DNA from: Bacteroidaceae bacterium
GTDB lineage: Bacteria; Bacteroidota; Bacteroidia; Bacteroidales; Bacteroidaceae
Direction of reading: 5' to 3'
Length of the DNA: 42,884 nt
NCBI GenBank assembly: GCA_024401215.1
Contig: JAKSLL010000026.1
Location: forward strand, 1-42,884
Positions within the stretch are counted from its first letter, which is position 1; each line of letters begins with the position of its first letter. Both the position numbers and the translations under genes were made by a program. The notes below the pieces were generated by a model. It had not been told where the DNA came from, ran no database searches, and saw nothing but the letters and a program-made list of their open reading frames with translations. Shown piece by piece: positions 32,628 through 41,023 of this stretch.

Positions 32628-34547
32628 ATGAACACATACAAAAGATACAAATCACGCATATTGTTTATTCTCACATTATTTATGTGCATGGCCTCCGTCA
32701 AGGCTTACGGAGACTCAAGCTTCTACTTTGACAATTATAATGTTGAGATGACAGTACACGAGAATGGAAGCTACGACGTGAAAGAGAGCATCAACGCAAT
32801 ATTCACATCTGAAAGCCGAGGCATTCTCCGCGATATACCATTATGGGTGTGGGTGAAACGCGATGTGTCGGAGAATCAAGACGGAAGCCAAACCAAAATG
32901 TTTCAATACAAAGTAGATGTGGACAATGTGACTGTTTCTGAACAGCACGAATGCTTTGATGACGAAGAGCTATACACCATCCAAATCGGCTCTGCCGACA
33001 AGACTATTAATGGTCCACATTCCTACTCCATAAGCTACACACTCACTCCATACGGAGACCGTGTAGAACAAAGTGATTTGTTCTTCTACTCTCTGCTCGG
33101 CACAGGATGGGAATGCGATATAAAACAGTTCACTTTCAGCATACATTTTGACAAGCCCTTAAAAGACGACGAACTGAATAAACTGGAAGTGTTTGCCGGC
33201 AGCCTTGGCAGCAATAGCAATGTGGCAAGTTCCGTTGTCACTAAAGCGACAGCTACAGACATCGAGGGAGTGAGGAAGAACAATAAGCCACAGGAGGCTG
33301 TAACAGTACGCATTCCCCTGCGCGAAGGATATTTTGCAGAAGGGACGCATCCTAAACAGGACATCCAATTAGCGTGGCTTTTCACAGGCATATCAGCCTT
33401 ACTCATTATTATCATGTTATGCGTAGAGTTTTGGCCGAAACCTACGCCAACAAAAATCATCTCTTTCCGTCCTCCGAAAGGCATGACAAGTGCAGAAGTT
33501 GGCACTATAGCCAATGGGTATGTAAACAATAACGCTATTCTCTCACTAATACCATGGCTCGCAGAAAAGGGCTATATCTCCATCAACAATACAGGAGAAC
33601 ACCCTATATTGAAATATGAGAAGGATGTTCCTGAAGACGCGCCAAACCATGTACTCCGTCTTTTCAACTACATGCTGGACAAGAAGCATAAGTTGCTCTA
33701 TACAGACCAGCCTGCTCCTGCTTTTGGCGCAGGATGGGAGGAATGCAGACGACTGCTATCTTATCAATTCCACAAAAAACTCAATATAGGCAACTTAAAG
33801 CCTTTATGGATATACAATACAGCGTTAGTGACTGTTGCATGCGCAAACTTCTTTGCAACAATAAAAGAAGGAGTGCTGGCGGCAATAATCTCTGTCATAA
33901 TGTTAGGTCTGCTTGAAATAATCCCAACTGTTGTGCTGAATGAATGCAAGCAAAAGCCTGCTCCAATAGCCCATATCGTAGGATGGAGCATCTTTGCGAT
34001 GATATACATACTATCATTCTGTATCGGATGTTTCGGTGGAGAAGACTCAACCTACATCCCTTTAGCATGCGTTTACGGCATCAACATAGGAATGTTAACC
34101 GCATGTTTCTTCATACTAAGGCTTGACAAACCAACTAAGGAGAGGATGGAGCACTTAGGAGAAATCTTAGGCTTCAAAGAGTTTATCGAGACAGCTGAAA
34201 AACAGCAACTTGAAAAACTGCAAGCTGAGGATGAGAAATATTACTACAGCATCCTCCCGTATGCCGTGGCATTAGGACTTGCAGACAAATGGGCAGAGAG
34301 GTTCAAGGGTATAGCTGTGAAGACACCAGAGTGGTATCAAGGACATAAAGGCGAGATTGCTACAGCGGCTATCGCCACAACCATAACAAAGACTCTCATG
34401 CAATCGAAAGCAGCAGAATCAATCGCCCAAAAGAAGAAAGCCTATGCTTCGTCAGGAAGCAGTTACTCTTCAAGCAGCAAATACAGTTCGGGTGGCGGAG
34501 GATATGCCGGCGGAGGATTCGGAGGCGGTGGAGGACGACGCTGGTAA
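32628..34547 (+). CDS. DUF2207-family membrane protein, second of the pair
   Basis: A 639-residue paralog of the preceding gene with the same layout: signal peptide, DUF2207 domain (VEMTVHENGSYDVKESINAI), central transmembrane helix, ISFRPPKGMTSAEVG, a four-helix hydrophobic block, and the same GGGFGGGGGRRW end. Aligned regions such as TLTPYGDRVEQSDLFFYSLL are almost unchanged, while the middle cytoplasmic part has diverged. The pair may form a hetero-oligomer. Tandem duplication is clear; function is unknown. Confidence 0.88.
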   Translation: MNTYKRYKSRILFILTLFMCMASVKAYGDSSFYFDNYNVEMTVHENGSYDVKESINAIFTSESRGILRDIPLWVWVKRDVSENQDGSQTKMFQYKVDVDNVTVSEQHECFDDEELYTIQIGSADKTINGPHSYSISYTLTPYGDRVEQSDLFFYSLLGTGWECDIKQFTFSIHFDKPLKDDELNKLEVFAGSLGSNSNVASSVVTKATATDIEGVRKNNKPQEAVTVRIPLREGYFAEGTHPKQDIQLAWLFTGISALLIIIMLCVEFWPKPTPTKIISFRPPKGMTSAEVGTIANGYVNNNAILSLIPWLAEKGYISINNTGEHPILKYEKDVPEDAPNHVLRLFNYMLDKKHKLLYTDQPAPAFGAGWEECRRLLSYQFHKKLNIGNLKPLWIYNTALVTVACANFFATIKEGVLAAIISVIMLGLLEIIPTVVLNECKQKPAPIAHIVGWSIFAMIYILSFCIGCFGGEDSTYIPLACVYGINIGMLTACFFILRLDKPTKERMEHLGEILGFKEFIETAEKQQLEKLQAEDEKYYYSILPYAVALGLADKWAERFKGIAVKTPEWYQGHKGEIATAAIATTITKTLMQSKAAESIAQKKKAYASSGSSYSSSSKYSSGGGGYAGGGFGGGGGRRW

Positions 34548-34614
34548 AATGTTACCGTTCAAAAATCGCCACATCTTTTAACACAATCAGACAAGACAAC
34601 AATCACTCTATTCA

Positions 34615-35187
34615 ATGGCAGAGAAGATGACTGAATTTCAGAAGATGAGAAGCGGAATGCTTTTCGACTTCACTGATAAAGAAGTGCTTGACAGCATCAT
34701 GCACTCTAAGCAGTTATGTGCAAAAATAAGACAGATGAGCGAGTTCGACGAAGGTTATCGCAACCTGATAGAAGAACTTATCCCTGGCATTCCAAAGTCT
34801 TCGATTGTAATCTCTCCCATCACTTGTGATCACGGCAACGGAGTGAAACTTGGAGAGCATACTTTTGTAAACAGCAACTGCACCTTTCTTGATGGAGGCT
34901 ACATCACAATAGGCGACCACACCCTCATAGGACCCGACTGCAGATTTCTCACCCCTCAGCACCCTATGAACTATCTTGAAAGAAGGGAAACAAAGGAGAC
35001 TGACCTGCCAATCACAATAGGTAAAGACTGCTGGATTGGTGGCAATGTTACCGTATGTCCTGGTGTGACTATCGGTGACCGCAGCATCATAGGGGCTGGC
35101 AGTGTAGTTACAAAGGACATTCCAAACGACTGCGTGGCTGTTGGCAATCCGGCAAGAGTTATAAAAAGAAATGAAAACAAGGTATGA
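34615..35187 (+). CDS. Maltose/galactoside-type O-acetyltransferase (hexapeptide)
   Basis: A 190-residue left-handed beta-helix acetyltransferase of the maa/lacA group. The N-terminal helical cap (TEFQKMRSGMLFDFTDKEVL) is followed by hexapeptide turns (GVKLGEHTFVNSNCTFLDGG, ITIGDHTLIGPDCRFL). The catalytic His region is TPQHPM, and WIGGNVTVCPGVTIGDRSII is the acetyl-CoA wall. It transfers acetyl from acetyl-CoA to a sugar or similar hydroxyl. Its TGA overlaps the ATG of the VanX-type gene (ATGA), so the two are made together; the functional link is not obvious. Confidence 0.9.
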   Translation: MAEKMTEFQKMRSGMLFDFTDKEVLDSIMHSKQLCAKIRQMSEFDEGYRNLIEELIPGIPKSSIVISPITCDHGNGVKLGEHTFVNSNCTFLDGGYITIGDHTLIGPDCRFLTPQHPMNYLERRETKETDLPITIGKDCWIGGNVTVCPGVTIGDRSIIGAGSVVTKDIPNDCVAVGNPARVIKRNENKV

Positions 35188-35900
35188 AAAGCATTTTTGT
35201 ATTTGCACTTACACTATTATGCTGTTGTAATGTATATAATGTGACAGCGCAGGAGAACGACAGATCGGGTTTTGTGCTTATAACAGATGTTGTGCCTGAT
35301 GCCGTAATGGACATACGATATTACACAGCTTACAATTTTACAGGCGACAGCGTACCTGGATATGAGGAGCCAGTAGCATTGATGACACGTCAAGCCGCAG
35401 ACTCTCTAAAAGCCGTTAGCGAAGAACTGAGAAAAAAGGGATATAGAATAAAAGTCTTTGATGCTTACCGCCCACAATGTGCAGTGGATTTCTTCATGAA
35501 ATGGGCACAAAAGCCGACTGATGTGAGGATGAAAAAGGACTTCTACCCGGAGATAAGCAAGTCTATGATAATCCCTCAAGGATATGTGGCAAGAAAAAGC
35601 GGTCACACTCGCGGCTCAACCATCGACCTCACACTTGTAGATCTTAAAAGCGGGGAAGAAATCGACATGGGCAGCACTTTCGACTACTTCGGTTCTATCT
35701 CACATGCCAATATCCTGCCAGGACAAAAAGCTGGGACACATAAGCCAATCAACAAAAATCAATACCAAAACCGCATGATACTGCGCAACGCTATGGAACA
35801 TCACGGCTTTAAGGCATACAATGGCGAATGGTGGCATTTCACGCTAAGAAACGAACCATTCCCACATACTTATTTCACATTCCCTGTCAGAAGGAAATAG
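35184..35900 (+). CDS. VanX/DdpX-type D-Ala-D-Ala dipeptidase (M15D)
   Basis: A 238-residue zinc dipeptidase with a signal peptide (about 1-22, ending NVTAQ). Zinc ligands H141 and D148 (SGHTRGSTIDLTL) and H218, with catalytic E215 (EWWHF), are all present, and R in FDAYRPQ is the substrate arginine. The family hydrolyses D-alanyl-D-alanine. In a periplasmic Gram-negative setting this is more likely wall recycling than vancomycin resistance, and no vanHAS genes are nearby. It overlaps the acetyltransferase gene by four bases. Confidence 0.92.
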   Translation: MKSIFVFALTLLCCCNVYNVTAQENDRSGFVLITDVVPDAVMDIRYYTAYNFTGDSVPGYEEPVALMTRQAADSLKAVSEELRKKGYRIKVFDAYRPQCAVDFFMKWAQKPTDVRMKKDFYPEISKSMIIPQGYVARKSGHTRGSTIDLTLVDLKSGEEIDMGSTFDYFGSISHANILPGQKAGTHKPINKNQYQNRMILRNAMEHHGFKAYNGEWWHFTLRNEPFPHTYFTFPVRRK

Positions 35901-35964
35901 TAATAAGTAATCGTTCAAAATCAAAAAAAGGAGTTTTTTTTATAGTTAGGTCACGGAAAATCCT

Positions 35965-35972
35965 TAACTTTG
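35965..35972 (+). promoter_or_regulatory. -7 box for prs
   Basis: TAACTTTG lies 41 bases upstream of the ATG at 36014. Confidence 0.55.
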
Positions 35973-36013
35973 CAGCAAATTTAAAAGTCACATACTTATA
36001 AAGTCAGAAAACC

Positions 36014-36952
36014 ATGAATCAAGGAAGACCTTTTAAGGTATTTTCAGGTACAAAGACAAGGTATTTAGCAGAGCGCATCTGCCAGAGTTTAGGTTGTCCA
36101 CTTGGCAATATGATTATCACACATTTTGCTGATGGAGAGTTTGCGGTTTCTTTTGAAGAGTCAATCCGCGGCAACGACGTATACCTCGTACAGTCAACAT
36201 TCCCAAACAGCGACAATCTCATGGAACTTCTTCTCATGATTGATGCAGCAAAGCGTGCCAGCGCACGAAGCATCATAGCTGTAATTCCGTATTTCGGATG
36301 GGCAAGACAGGACCGCAAGGATAAGCCAAGAGTGAGCATTGGAGCAAAGCTCGTAGCCGACCTTCTCAGCGTGGCAGGCATTGACCGCCTCATAACTATG
36401 GACTTGCACGCAGACCAGATTCAGGGTTTCTTCAATGTCCCAGTCGATCACCTCTACGGTTCACTTGTTGAGGTTCCTTATGTTGAATCACTCGGACTCA
36501 GCGACCTCGTAATTGCAACTCCAGACGTGGGAGGCGCAAAGCGCGCAGGACTCTTCGCCAAGAAGCTCCACGCACCACTTGTGCTCTGCAACAAAACTCG
36601 CGCTCGTGCAAATGTCGTAGAGTCAATCCAAATCATCGGTGACGTAAAGGGTAAGGATGTTGTGCTTGTTGACGACATGGTTGACACAGCAGGAACAATC
36701 ACAAGGGCTGCAGACGAAATGCTTAAGGCTGGCGCAAAGAGTGTTCGTGCCGTAGCAAGCCACTGCGTGATGAGCGACCCTGCAAGCGACCGCGTACAGA
36801 ACTCAGCACTTACAGAAATCGTATTTACAGACTCAATACCTTATGCTCAGAAATGCCCAAAGGTAAAGCAGCTCTCCATTGCTGATATGTTTGCACGAGC
36901 AATACGTGCAGTGTCAGAAGAAAAGAGTGTTTCTGAAGAATTCAATTTCTAA
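36014..36952 (+). CDS. prs: Ribose-phosphate pyrophosphokinase (PRPP synthetase)
   Basis: It makes 5-phosphoribosyl 1-pyrophosphate from ribose 5-phosphate and ATP, the precursor for purine, pyrimidine, histidine and NAD synthesis. The 312 residues are full length. Visible motifs are the ATP-binding PYFGWARQDRK, the metal-binding DLHADQIQGFF and the PRPP loop VLVDDMVDTAGT. It is monocistronic with its own promoter and a hairpin after the stop. Identification is secure. Confidence 0.97.
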   Translation: MNQGRPFKVFSGTKTRYLAERICQSLGCPLGNMIITHFADGEFAVSFEESIRGNDVYLVQSTFPNSDNLMELLLMIDAAKRASARSIIAVIPYFGWARQDRKDKPRVSIGAKLVADLLSVAGIDRLITMDLHADQIQGFFNVPVDHLYGSLVEVPYVESLGLSDLVIATPDVGGAKRAGLFAKKLHAPLVLCNKTRARANVVESIQIIGDVKGKDVVLVDDMVDTAGTITRAADEMLKAGAKSVRAVASHCVMSDPASDRVQNSALTEIVFTDSIPYAQKCPKVKQLSIADMFARAIRAVSEEKSVSEEFNF

Positions 36953-36964
36953 AACAGAAATAAA

Positions 36965-37012
36965 AATAATGTATAATGTGTGACACCGGATTGCCATGCA
37001 TTATACATTATT
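36965..37012 (+). terminator. Hairpin after prs
   Basis: AATAATGTATAATG (36965-36978) pairs perfectly with CATTATACATTATT (36999-37012), a 14-bp stem and 20-base loop. The T tract is weak (TATATTATA), so terminator or 3' stability hairpin are both possible. Confidence 0.65.
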
Positions 37013-37098
37013 ATATTATATGAGCGGCAATTACATTTGTCATTTTTCAAGACGCTCACAAATATTTTGATCACTAACTAACTAATACCCTAACTCTA

Positions 37099-39090
37099 AT
37101 GAATAACAAATTCTTATTTACATCTGTTTTATGTCTCTCATTAGCGGGCAGCGCCTTAGCACAAAAGAATGCGCCAACAACCGCTCCAGCAGACCCTAAC
37201 GAGAAAGTATCGTTCCTCTTCACATATTTCACAGGCAATGCTCCAGAACAAGAGCAAATCTGCTATGCACTTAGTGAGGATGGATATAACTACACATTAC
37301 TTAATCAAGGCCTTCCTGTTATAAAGTCCGACTCTATAGCTTACACTCAGTGTGTACGCGACCCACACATACTCCGTGGAGAAGACGGAAAGACATTCTA
37401 CATGGTTGTAACAGATATGAAATCTTCTCTTGGTTGGGCTTCAAACCGTGGACTTGTTCTGATGAAATCAACAGACCTCATCAATTGGACACACTCCGCT
37501 ATCAATTTCCCTACCAAGTATCCTAAATCATGGAAGAATGTAACTCGCGTATGGGCTCCAGAAACCATTTACGACCACAAAGCGGGCAAGTACATGGTAT
37601 TCTACTCTCTGCTTACAGATGACGGAAAGCTTAACTACGATAAGATTTTCTATCAGTATGCAAACGAAGACTTTACCGACCTCGAAGGAGAGCCAACACT
37701 TCTTTTCGATGATGGCAGAGCTGCCATTGACGGCGATATCGTATTCAACGAAGAAGATAATAAGTTCCACCTCTTCTACAAGAGTGAAGCAGGAGGAGGC
37801 ATCTATCAGGCTGTAGCTGACCAACTTACAGCAGAACCTGGCAAACCACTTTGCAGCCAATGGACAAAGTGGCCAGACCGCGTAGAAGTCTGCAAGAAAG
37901 CTGTAGAAGGTGTTGGAGTTTGCAAGAGCCTTGATGGCAAGTCTTGGGTAGTGATGTACGACTGCTACGGTGCAGGACACTACCAGTTCTGCAAGTCTGC
38001 CGATCTCAAGAAATTCGAATGGGTAGCCGACACTAAGACATCAGGCATGTTCACTCCTCGACATGGAACAATCATGCCTATTACTCAAGCAGAGAAGGAT
38101 CGTCTCATCGCAGAATGGGGAGATGGCAAAAACCCAATCCTTCCTGGTTTCCACGCAGACCCAGAGGTCATGCACGCTAAGAAGGACGGCAAGTTCTACA
38201 TCTATTCAACAACTGATGGCACTCCAGGTTGGGGCGGTCATGATTTCAGCGTATTCTCTTCTACCAACCTCATCGACTGGAAAGACGAAGGCAAGATGCT
38301 TGATGTAAAGGGCGATCAGGTAACATGGGCTACTGGTAATGCTTGGGCTCCTTGTATTATAGAGAAGAAAGTGGGTAAAGGATATAAGTATTACTATTAC
38401 TTCTCCGCTCATAATCCAAAGACAAACCGTAAGGAAATTGGCTGTGCTATTGCCGATGACCCTAAGGGGCCATTTGTTGACTGCGGTCATCCAATCGTGA
38501 CAGACGACGATCGCCCTGCAGGCGTAAGAGGTGGTCAGGCTATAGATGTCGATGTTTTCCAGGATCCAAAGACAGGCAAGTTCTACCTCTACTGGGGCAA
38601 CGGATTCATGGCAGGTGCAGAACTTAATGACGACATGATTTCTATAAAGAAGGAAACATCTGTTGACCTCACACCTAAGGGTGGATCTCTCAAAGATTAT
38701 GCTTACCGCGAAGGAACATACGTATTCTTCCGCAAAGGCATCTATTACTTCCTTTGGTCTGTTGACGACACAGGTGCAGACAACTACCATGTAGCATACG
38801 GAACAGCCAAGAGTCCTCTTGGTCCTATTACTGTTGCAGAACAACCAGTAATACTCCAGCAGGATCCATCACAGAAGATTTACGGCACTGCTCACAACTC
38901 TGTTCTTCAAGTAAATGGCAAGGATGATTGGTATATCGTTTATCATCGCATCAACCCTAACTTCCGTGAGCGCAAGCTTTCTCCTGGCACACATCGTCAG
39001 GTTTGTATCGACAAGATGACATTCGACAAGGATGGCAAGATCAATGTTGTCAAGCCTACAAAAGATGGTCCTGCACCACTTAAGAAATAA
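37099..39090 (+). CDS. Secreted protein with two GH43-type beta-propeller modules
   Basis: A 663-residue exported glycoside hydrolase of family 43 (arabinofuranosidase, xylosidase or related). The signal peptide ends SALAQ near residue 22. Module 1 (about 30-335) has D88 (RDPHIL), D211 (AIDGDI) and E270 (VEGVGV); module 2 (about 345-655) has D354 (HADPEV), D483 (AIDVDV) and E538 (YREGTY). Both modules therefore retain candidate Asp-Asp-Glu triads. Tandem GH43s in Bacteroidetes degrade plant arabinans or arabinoxylans. No SusC/SusD pair is in the window, so it is not in a standard polysaccharide locus here. A terminator follows. Confidence 0.88.
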   Translation: MNNKFLFTSVLCLSLAGSALAQKNAPTTAPADPNEKVSFLFTYFTGNAPEQEQICYALSEDGYNYTLLNQGLPVIKSDSIAYTQCVRDPHILRGEDGKTFYMVVTDMKSSLGWASNRGLVLMKSTDLINWTHSAINFPTKYPKSWKNVTRVWAPETIYDHKAGKYMVFYSLLTDDGKLNYDKIFYQYANEDFTDLEGEPTLLFDDGRAAIDGDIVFNEEDNKFHLFYKSEAGGGIYQAVADQLTAEPGKPLCSQWTKWPDRVEVCKKAVEGVGVCKSLDGKSWVVMYDCYGAGHYQFCKSADLKKFEWVADTKTSGMFTPRHGTIMPITQAEKDRLIAEWGDGKNPILPGFHADPEVMHAKKDGKFYIYSTTDGTPGWGGHDFSVFSSTNLIDWKDEGKMLDVKGDQVTWATGNAWAPCIIEKKVGKGYKYYYYFSAHNPKTNRKEIGCAIADDPKGPFVDCGHPIVTDDDRPAGVRGGQAIDVDVFQDPKTGKFYLYWGNGFMAGAELNDDMISIKKETSVDLTPKGGSLKDYAYREGTYVFFRKGIYYFLWSVDDTGADNYHVAYGTAKSPLGPITVAEQPVILQQDPSQKIYGTAHNSVLQVNGKDDWYIVYHRINPNFRERKLSPGTHRQVCIDKMTFDKDGKINVVKPTKDGPAPLKK

Positions 39091-39112
39091 AAATATCACT
39101 AATAATAACACT

Positions 39113-39153
39113 CACATCGTTCGGCGAAATGCTGGACGATGTGTATGTTTTTT
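39113..39153 (+). terminator. Intrinsic terminator between GH43 and ridA
   Basis: CACATCGTTC (39113-39122) pairs with GGACGATGTG (39134-39143), a 10-bp stem with one wobble, followed by a T6 run at 39148-39153. Confidence 0.85.
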
Positions 39154-39176
39154 CTAATAATTCAAAAAGAACTACA

Positions 39177-39575
39177 ATGAAAACTGTAAAAGCAATAAGC
39201 ACTCCTGATGCACCTGCTGCTATCGGCCCATATAGTCAGGGAATAATCACAAACGGAACAAACACTGTGTATGTAAGCGGTCAGCTCCCTATCGACCCTG
39301 CCACCGGCAAGTTTGCTGAGGGCGGTATAAAAGCAGAAGCACGCCAGAGCCTTACAAACATCAAAAACATCCTTGCGGCAGAAGGTCTCACAATGGCTAA
39401 TGTAGCCAAAGTGACTGTTCTCTTGGCAGACATCAATGACTTCGCTGCAGTAAACGAGGTATATGCTGAATTCTTCCAGGAACCATATCCTGCTCGTTCA
39501 GCCTTTGCCGTTGCAGCATTGCCTAAGGGCGCGAATATCGAAATCGAAGCTATTGCTGCTGCAGATAAATTTTAA
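39177..39575 (+). CDS. ridA: RidA/YjgF-family enamine/imine deaminase
   Basis: It hydrolyses reactive 2-aminoacrylate-type enamines and imines released by PLP enzymes such as threonine dehydratase. The 132-residue length and motifs (APAAIGPYSQGI, VYVSGQLPIDP, ARQSLTNIKNIL, PARSAFAVAALP and the Glu-rich IEIEAIA end) fit RidA, including the binding Arg in PARSA. The longer start at 39129 lies inside the terminator loop and is rejected. It shares its downstream spacer with agmatine deiminase, probably on one transcript. Confidence 0.95.
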   Translation: MKTVKAISTPDAPAAIGPYSQGIITNGTNTVYVSGQLPIDPATGKFAEGGIKAEARQSLTNIKNILAAEGLTMANVAKVTVLLADINDFAAVNEVYAEFFQEPYPARSAFAVAALPKGANIEIEAIAAADKF

Positions 39576-39597
39576 GCAGGTAATCAAACTTATTTAT

Positions 39598-39675
39598 ATG
39601 TTCATACTGGTAGGTGTGTTCTTAATATCCATACTCTATTTTGACACCTACTTAACACGATACAACTACATATAA
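39598..39675 (+). CDS. Possible 25-residue hydrophobic peptide
   Basis: An ATG at 39598 opens 25 codons (MFILVGVFLISILYFDTYLT, then RYNYI) ending TAA at 39673-39675, one base before the aguA ATG. The first 14 residues could span a membrane. No Shine-Dalgarno supports it. GTAGGTGT (about 39609-39616) and ACACCTAC near 39645 form an 8-bp inverted repeat in the same bases, so this may be a hairpin rather than a gene. Confidence 0.3.
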   Translation: MFILVGVFLISILYFDTYLTRYNYI

Positions 39676-39676
39676 C

Positions 39677-40729
39677 ATGACAAAAGAATATCTTCCTGCC
39701 GAATGGCATAAGCAACTCTTCGTACAACTAACATGGCCTCACGCCAACACCGACTGGGCACCAGTACTCACTGATGCCATCGACTGCTTCTGCAATATAG
39801 CAAGGGAGATAGCTAAGCGTGAACACCTTGTTGTAGTGTGTCAGGACATAGAACAAGCAAAATCCGACATGCTGCAACATGGTGTTGCTTTTGATAACAT
39901 ACAGTTCATCCAGTGCGACACTAACGACACATGGGCAAGAGACCATGCGTTTATTACAAGCATTGACAAAGAGAACAGGAAAGTTGTATTAAATGATTAT
40001 CAATTCAATGGCTGGGGACTAAAGTTTGCAGCAAATTATGACAATCAGATAAATAGCAACATTCTAAAAGACATCGAAGCTTTGTATTCTACAAAAAGTA
40101 TAAAGACAGAATACAGCAATAAACTCGATTTTGTTTTTGAAGGCGGCAGTATTGAAAGCGACGAAGAAGGCACTCTAATGGTTACATCAAGCTGCCTACT
40201 TTCACAAAACAGAAACAACACTCTCACAAAAGAACACATTGAGGCAAGGATAAAAGCTGATTTCAATGCCAAAAGAGTAATATGGATAGAACACTCCTGG
40301 CTTGCTGGAGACGACACAGACGGTCACATTGACACCGTTGCGAGATTCTGTTCAAAAGACAGCATAGCTTATGTCAAATGCTATGAAGAGTCTGATGAGC
40401 ATTACGAAGAGCTGAAAGCCATGGAAGAGGAGTTGAAAAATCTAGTCACCCCAGAAGGTAAGCCATACAAGCTATTCCCCCTCCCCCTCCCTGACGCATG
40501 CTATGACGAGGATGGAGAAAGACTGCCTGCAACACATGCTAACTTCTTAATAATGAACGGTGCAGTCCTTGTACCTACTTACAACCAGAAAGACAAAGAC
40601 GACATTGCATTGCAGCAGCTGAAAGAAGCGTTCCCCGACAGAGAAGTTATTGGAATAGACTGCCGAGTCCTCATCATACAGCACGGATCACTTCATTGCT
40701 CAACAATGCAATACCCTGCTTTTGATTAA
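39677..40729 (+). CDS. aguA: Agmatine deiminase / peptidyl-arginine deiminase family
   Basis: A 350-residue soluble guanidine-group hydrolase that converts agmatine to N-carbamoylputrescine in polyamine synthesis. The family traits are ARDHAF and FEGGSIESD (substrate-binding Asp and Glu), the DTDGHIDTVARF histidine, and a late GSLHCSTMQYP with catalytic C341. There is no signal peptide, so it is cytoplasmic and unlike secreted Porphyromonas enzymes. It follows ridA on the same strand. Agmatine against a related guanidine compound cannot be separated by sequence. Confidence 0.92.
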   Translation: MTKEYLPAEWHKQLFVQLTWPHANTDWAPVLTDAIDCFCNIAREIAKREHLVVVCQDIEQAKSDMLQHGVAFDNIQFIQCDTNDTWARDHAFITSIDKENRKVVLNDYQFNGWGLKFAANYDNQINSNILKDIEALYSTKSIKTEYSNKLDFVFEGGSIESDEEGTLMVTSSCLLSQNRNNTLTKEHIEARIKADFNAKRVIWIEHSWLAGDDTDGHIDTVARFCSKDSIAYVKCYEESDEHYEELKAMEEELKNLVTPEGKPYKLFPLPLPDACYDEDGERLPATHANFLIMNGAVLVPTYNQKDKDDIALQQLKEAFPDREVIGIDCRVLIIQHGSLHCSTMQYPAFD

Positions 40730-40856
40730 GCATTACTATTCATGAAACTGTGAAAGAATCTTTTTGTCTTTAAGGGTGTTCCACAAATTAGTTTGAGACT
40801 CATTTTGCGCCTTCACAAAACACAAGATTATACTCATTTTGGATTAAATCGGAACA

Positions 40857-40914
40857 AAACTCGACTTTGCAAACATTTTTTCAATTAACAAGAAAAATTT
40901 GCAAAGTCGAGTTT
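40857..40914. repeat. Perfect 17-bp inverted repeat upstream of the AAA ATPase
   Basis: AAACTCGACTTTGCAAA (40857-40873) and TTTGCAAAGTCGAGTTT (40898-40914) are exact complements around 24 bases that can themselves pair (TTTTTC with GAAAAA). It lies 22 bases upstream of the -7 box of the ATPase gene, in position for an operator or a transcript-blocking hairpin. Confidence 0.9.
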
Positions 40915-40935
40915 GCATTTTACTCGAAATTTTTC

Positions 40936-40943
40936 TAATTTTG
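40936..40943 (+). promoter_or_regulatory. -7 box for the AAA ATPase gene
   Basis: TAATTTTG, 80 bases before the ATG at 41024. The usual -33 position (about 40912-40916) coincides with the right arm of the inverted repeat. Confidence 0.5.
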
Positions 40944-41023
40944 CACCCAAATTACCTAGCAAGAGATATTTTATTATATCTTGCCTATTTCGCGAATGAC
41001 ATAATAAAACCAAAAAGGAATTT

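Noticed and set aside
35184-35900. Vancomycin-resistance determinant
   Set aside because: Only the VanX-type dipeptidase is present; no vanH, ligase or two-component genes are nearby, and a signal peptide points to periplasmic use.
36965-37098. A polysaccharide utilisation locus around GH43
   Set aside because: No SusC/SusD-like genes or regulator occur in the window; GH43 stands alone between prs and ridA.
39129-39176. Upstream start for ridA
   Set aside because: It falls in the loop of the GH43 terminator and makes the protein 16 residues too long.
40857-40914. Invertible promoter
   Set aside because: The arms are only 24 bases apart and no recombinase gene lies nearby; the -7 box lies outside the repeat, so inversion would not flip it.
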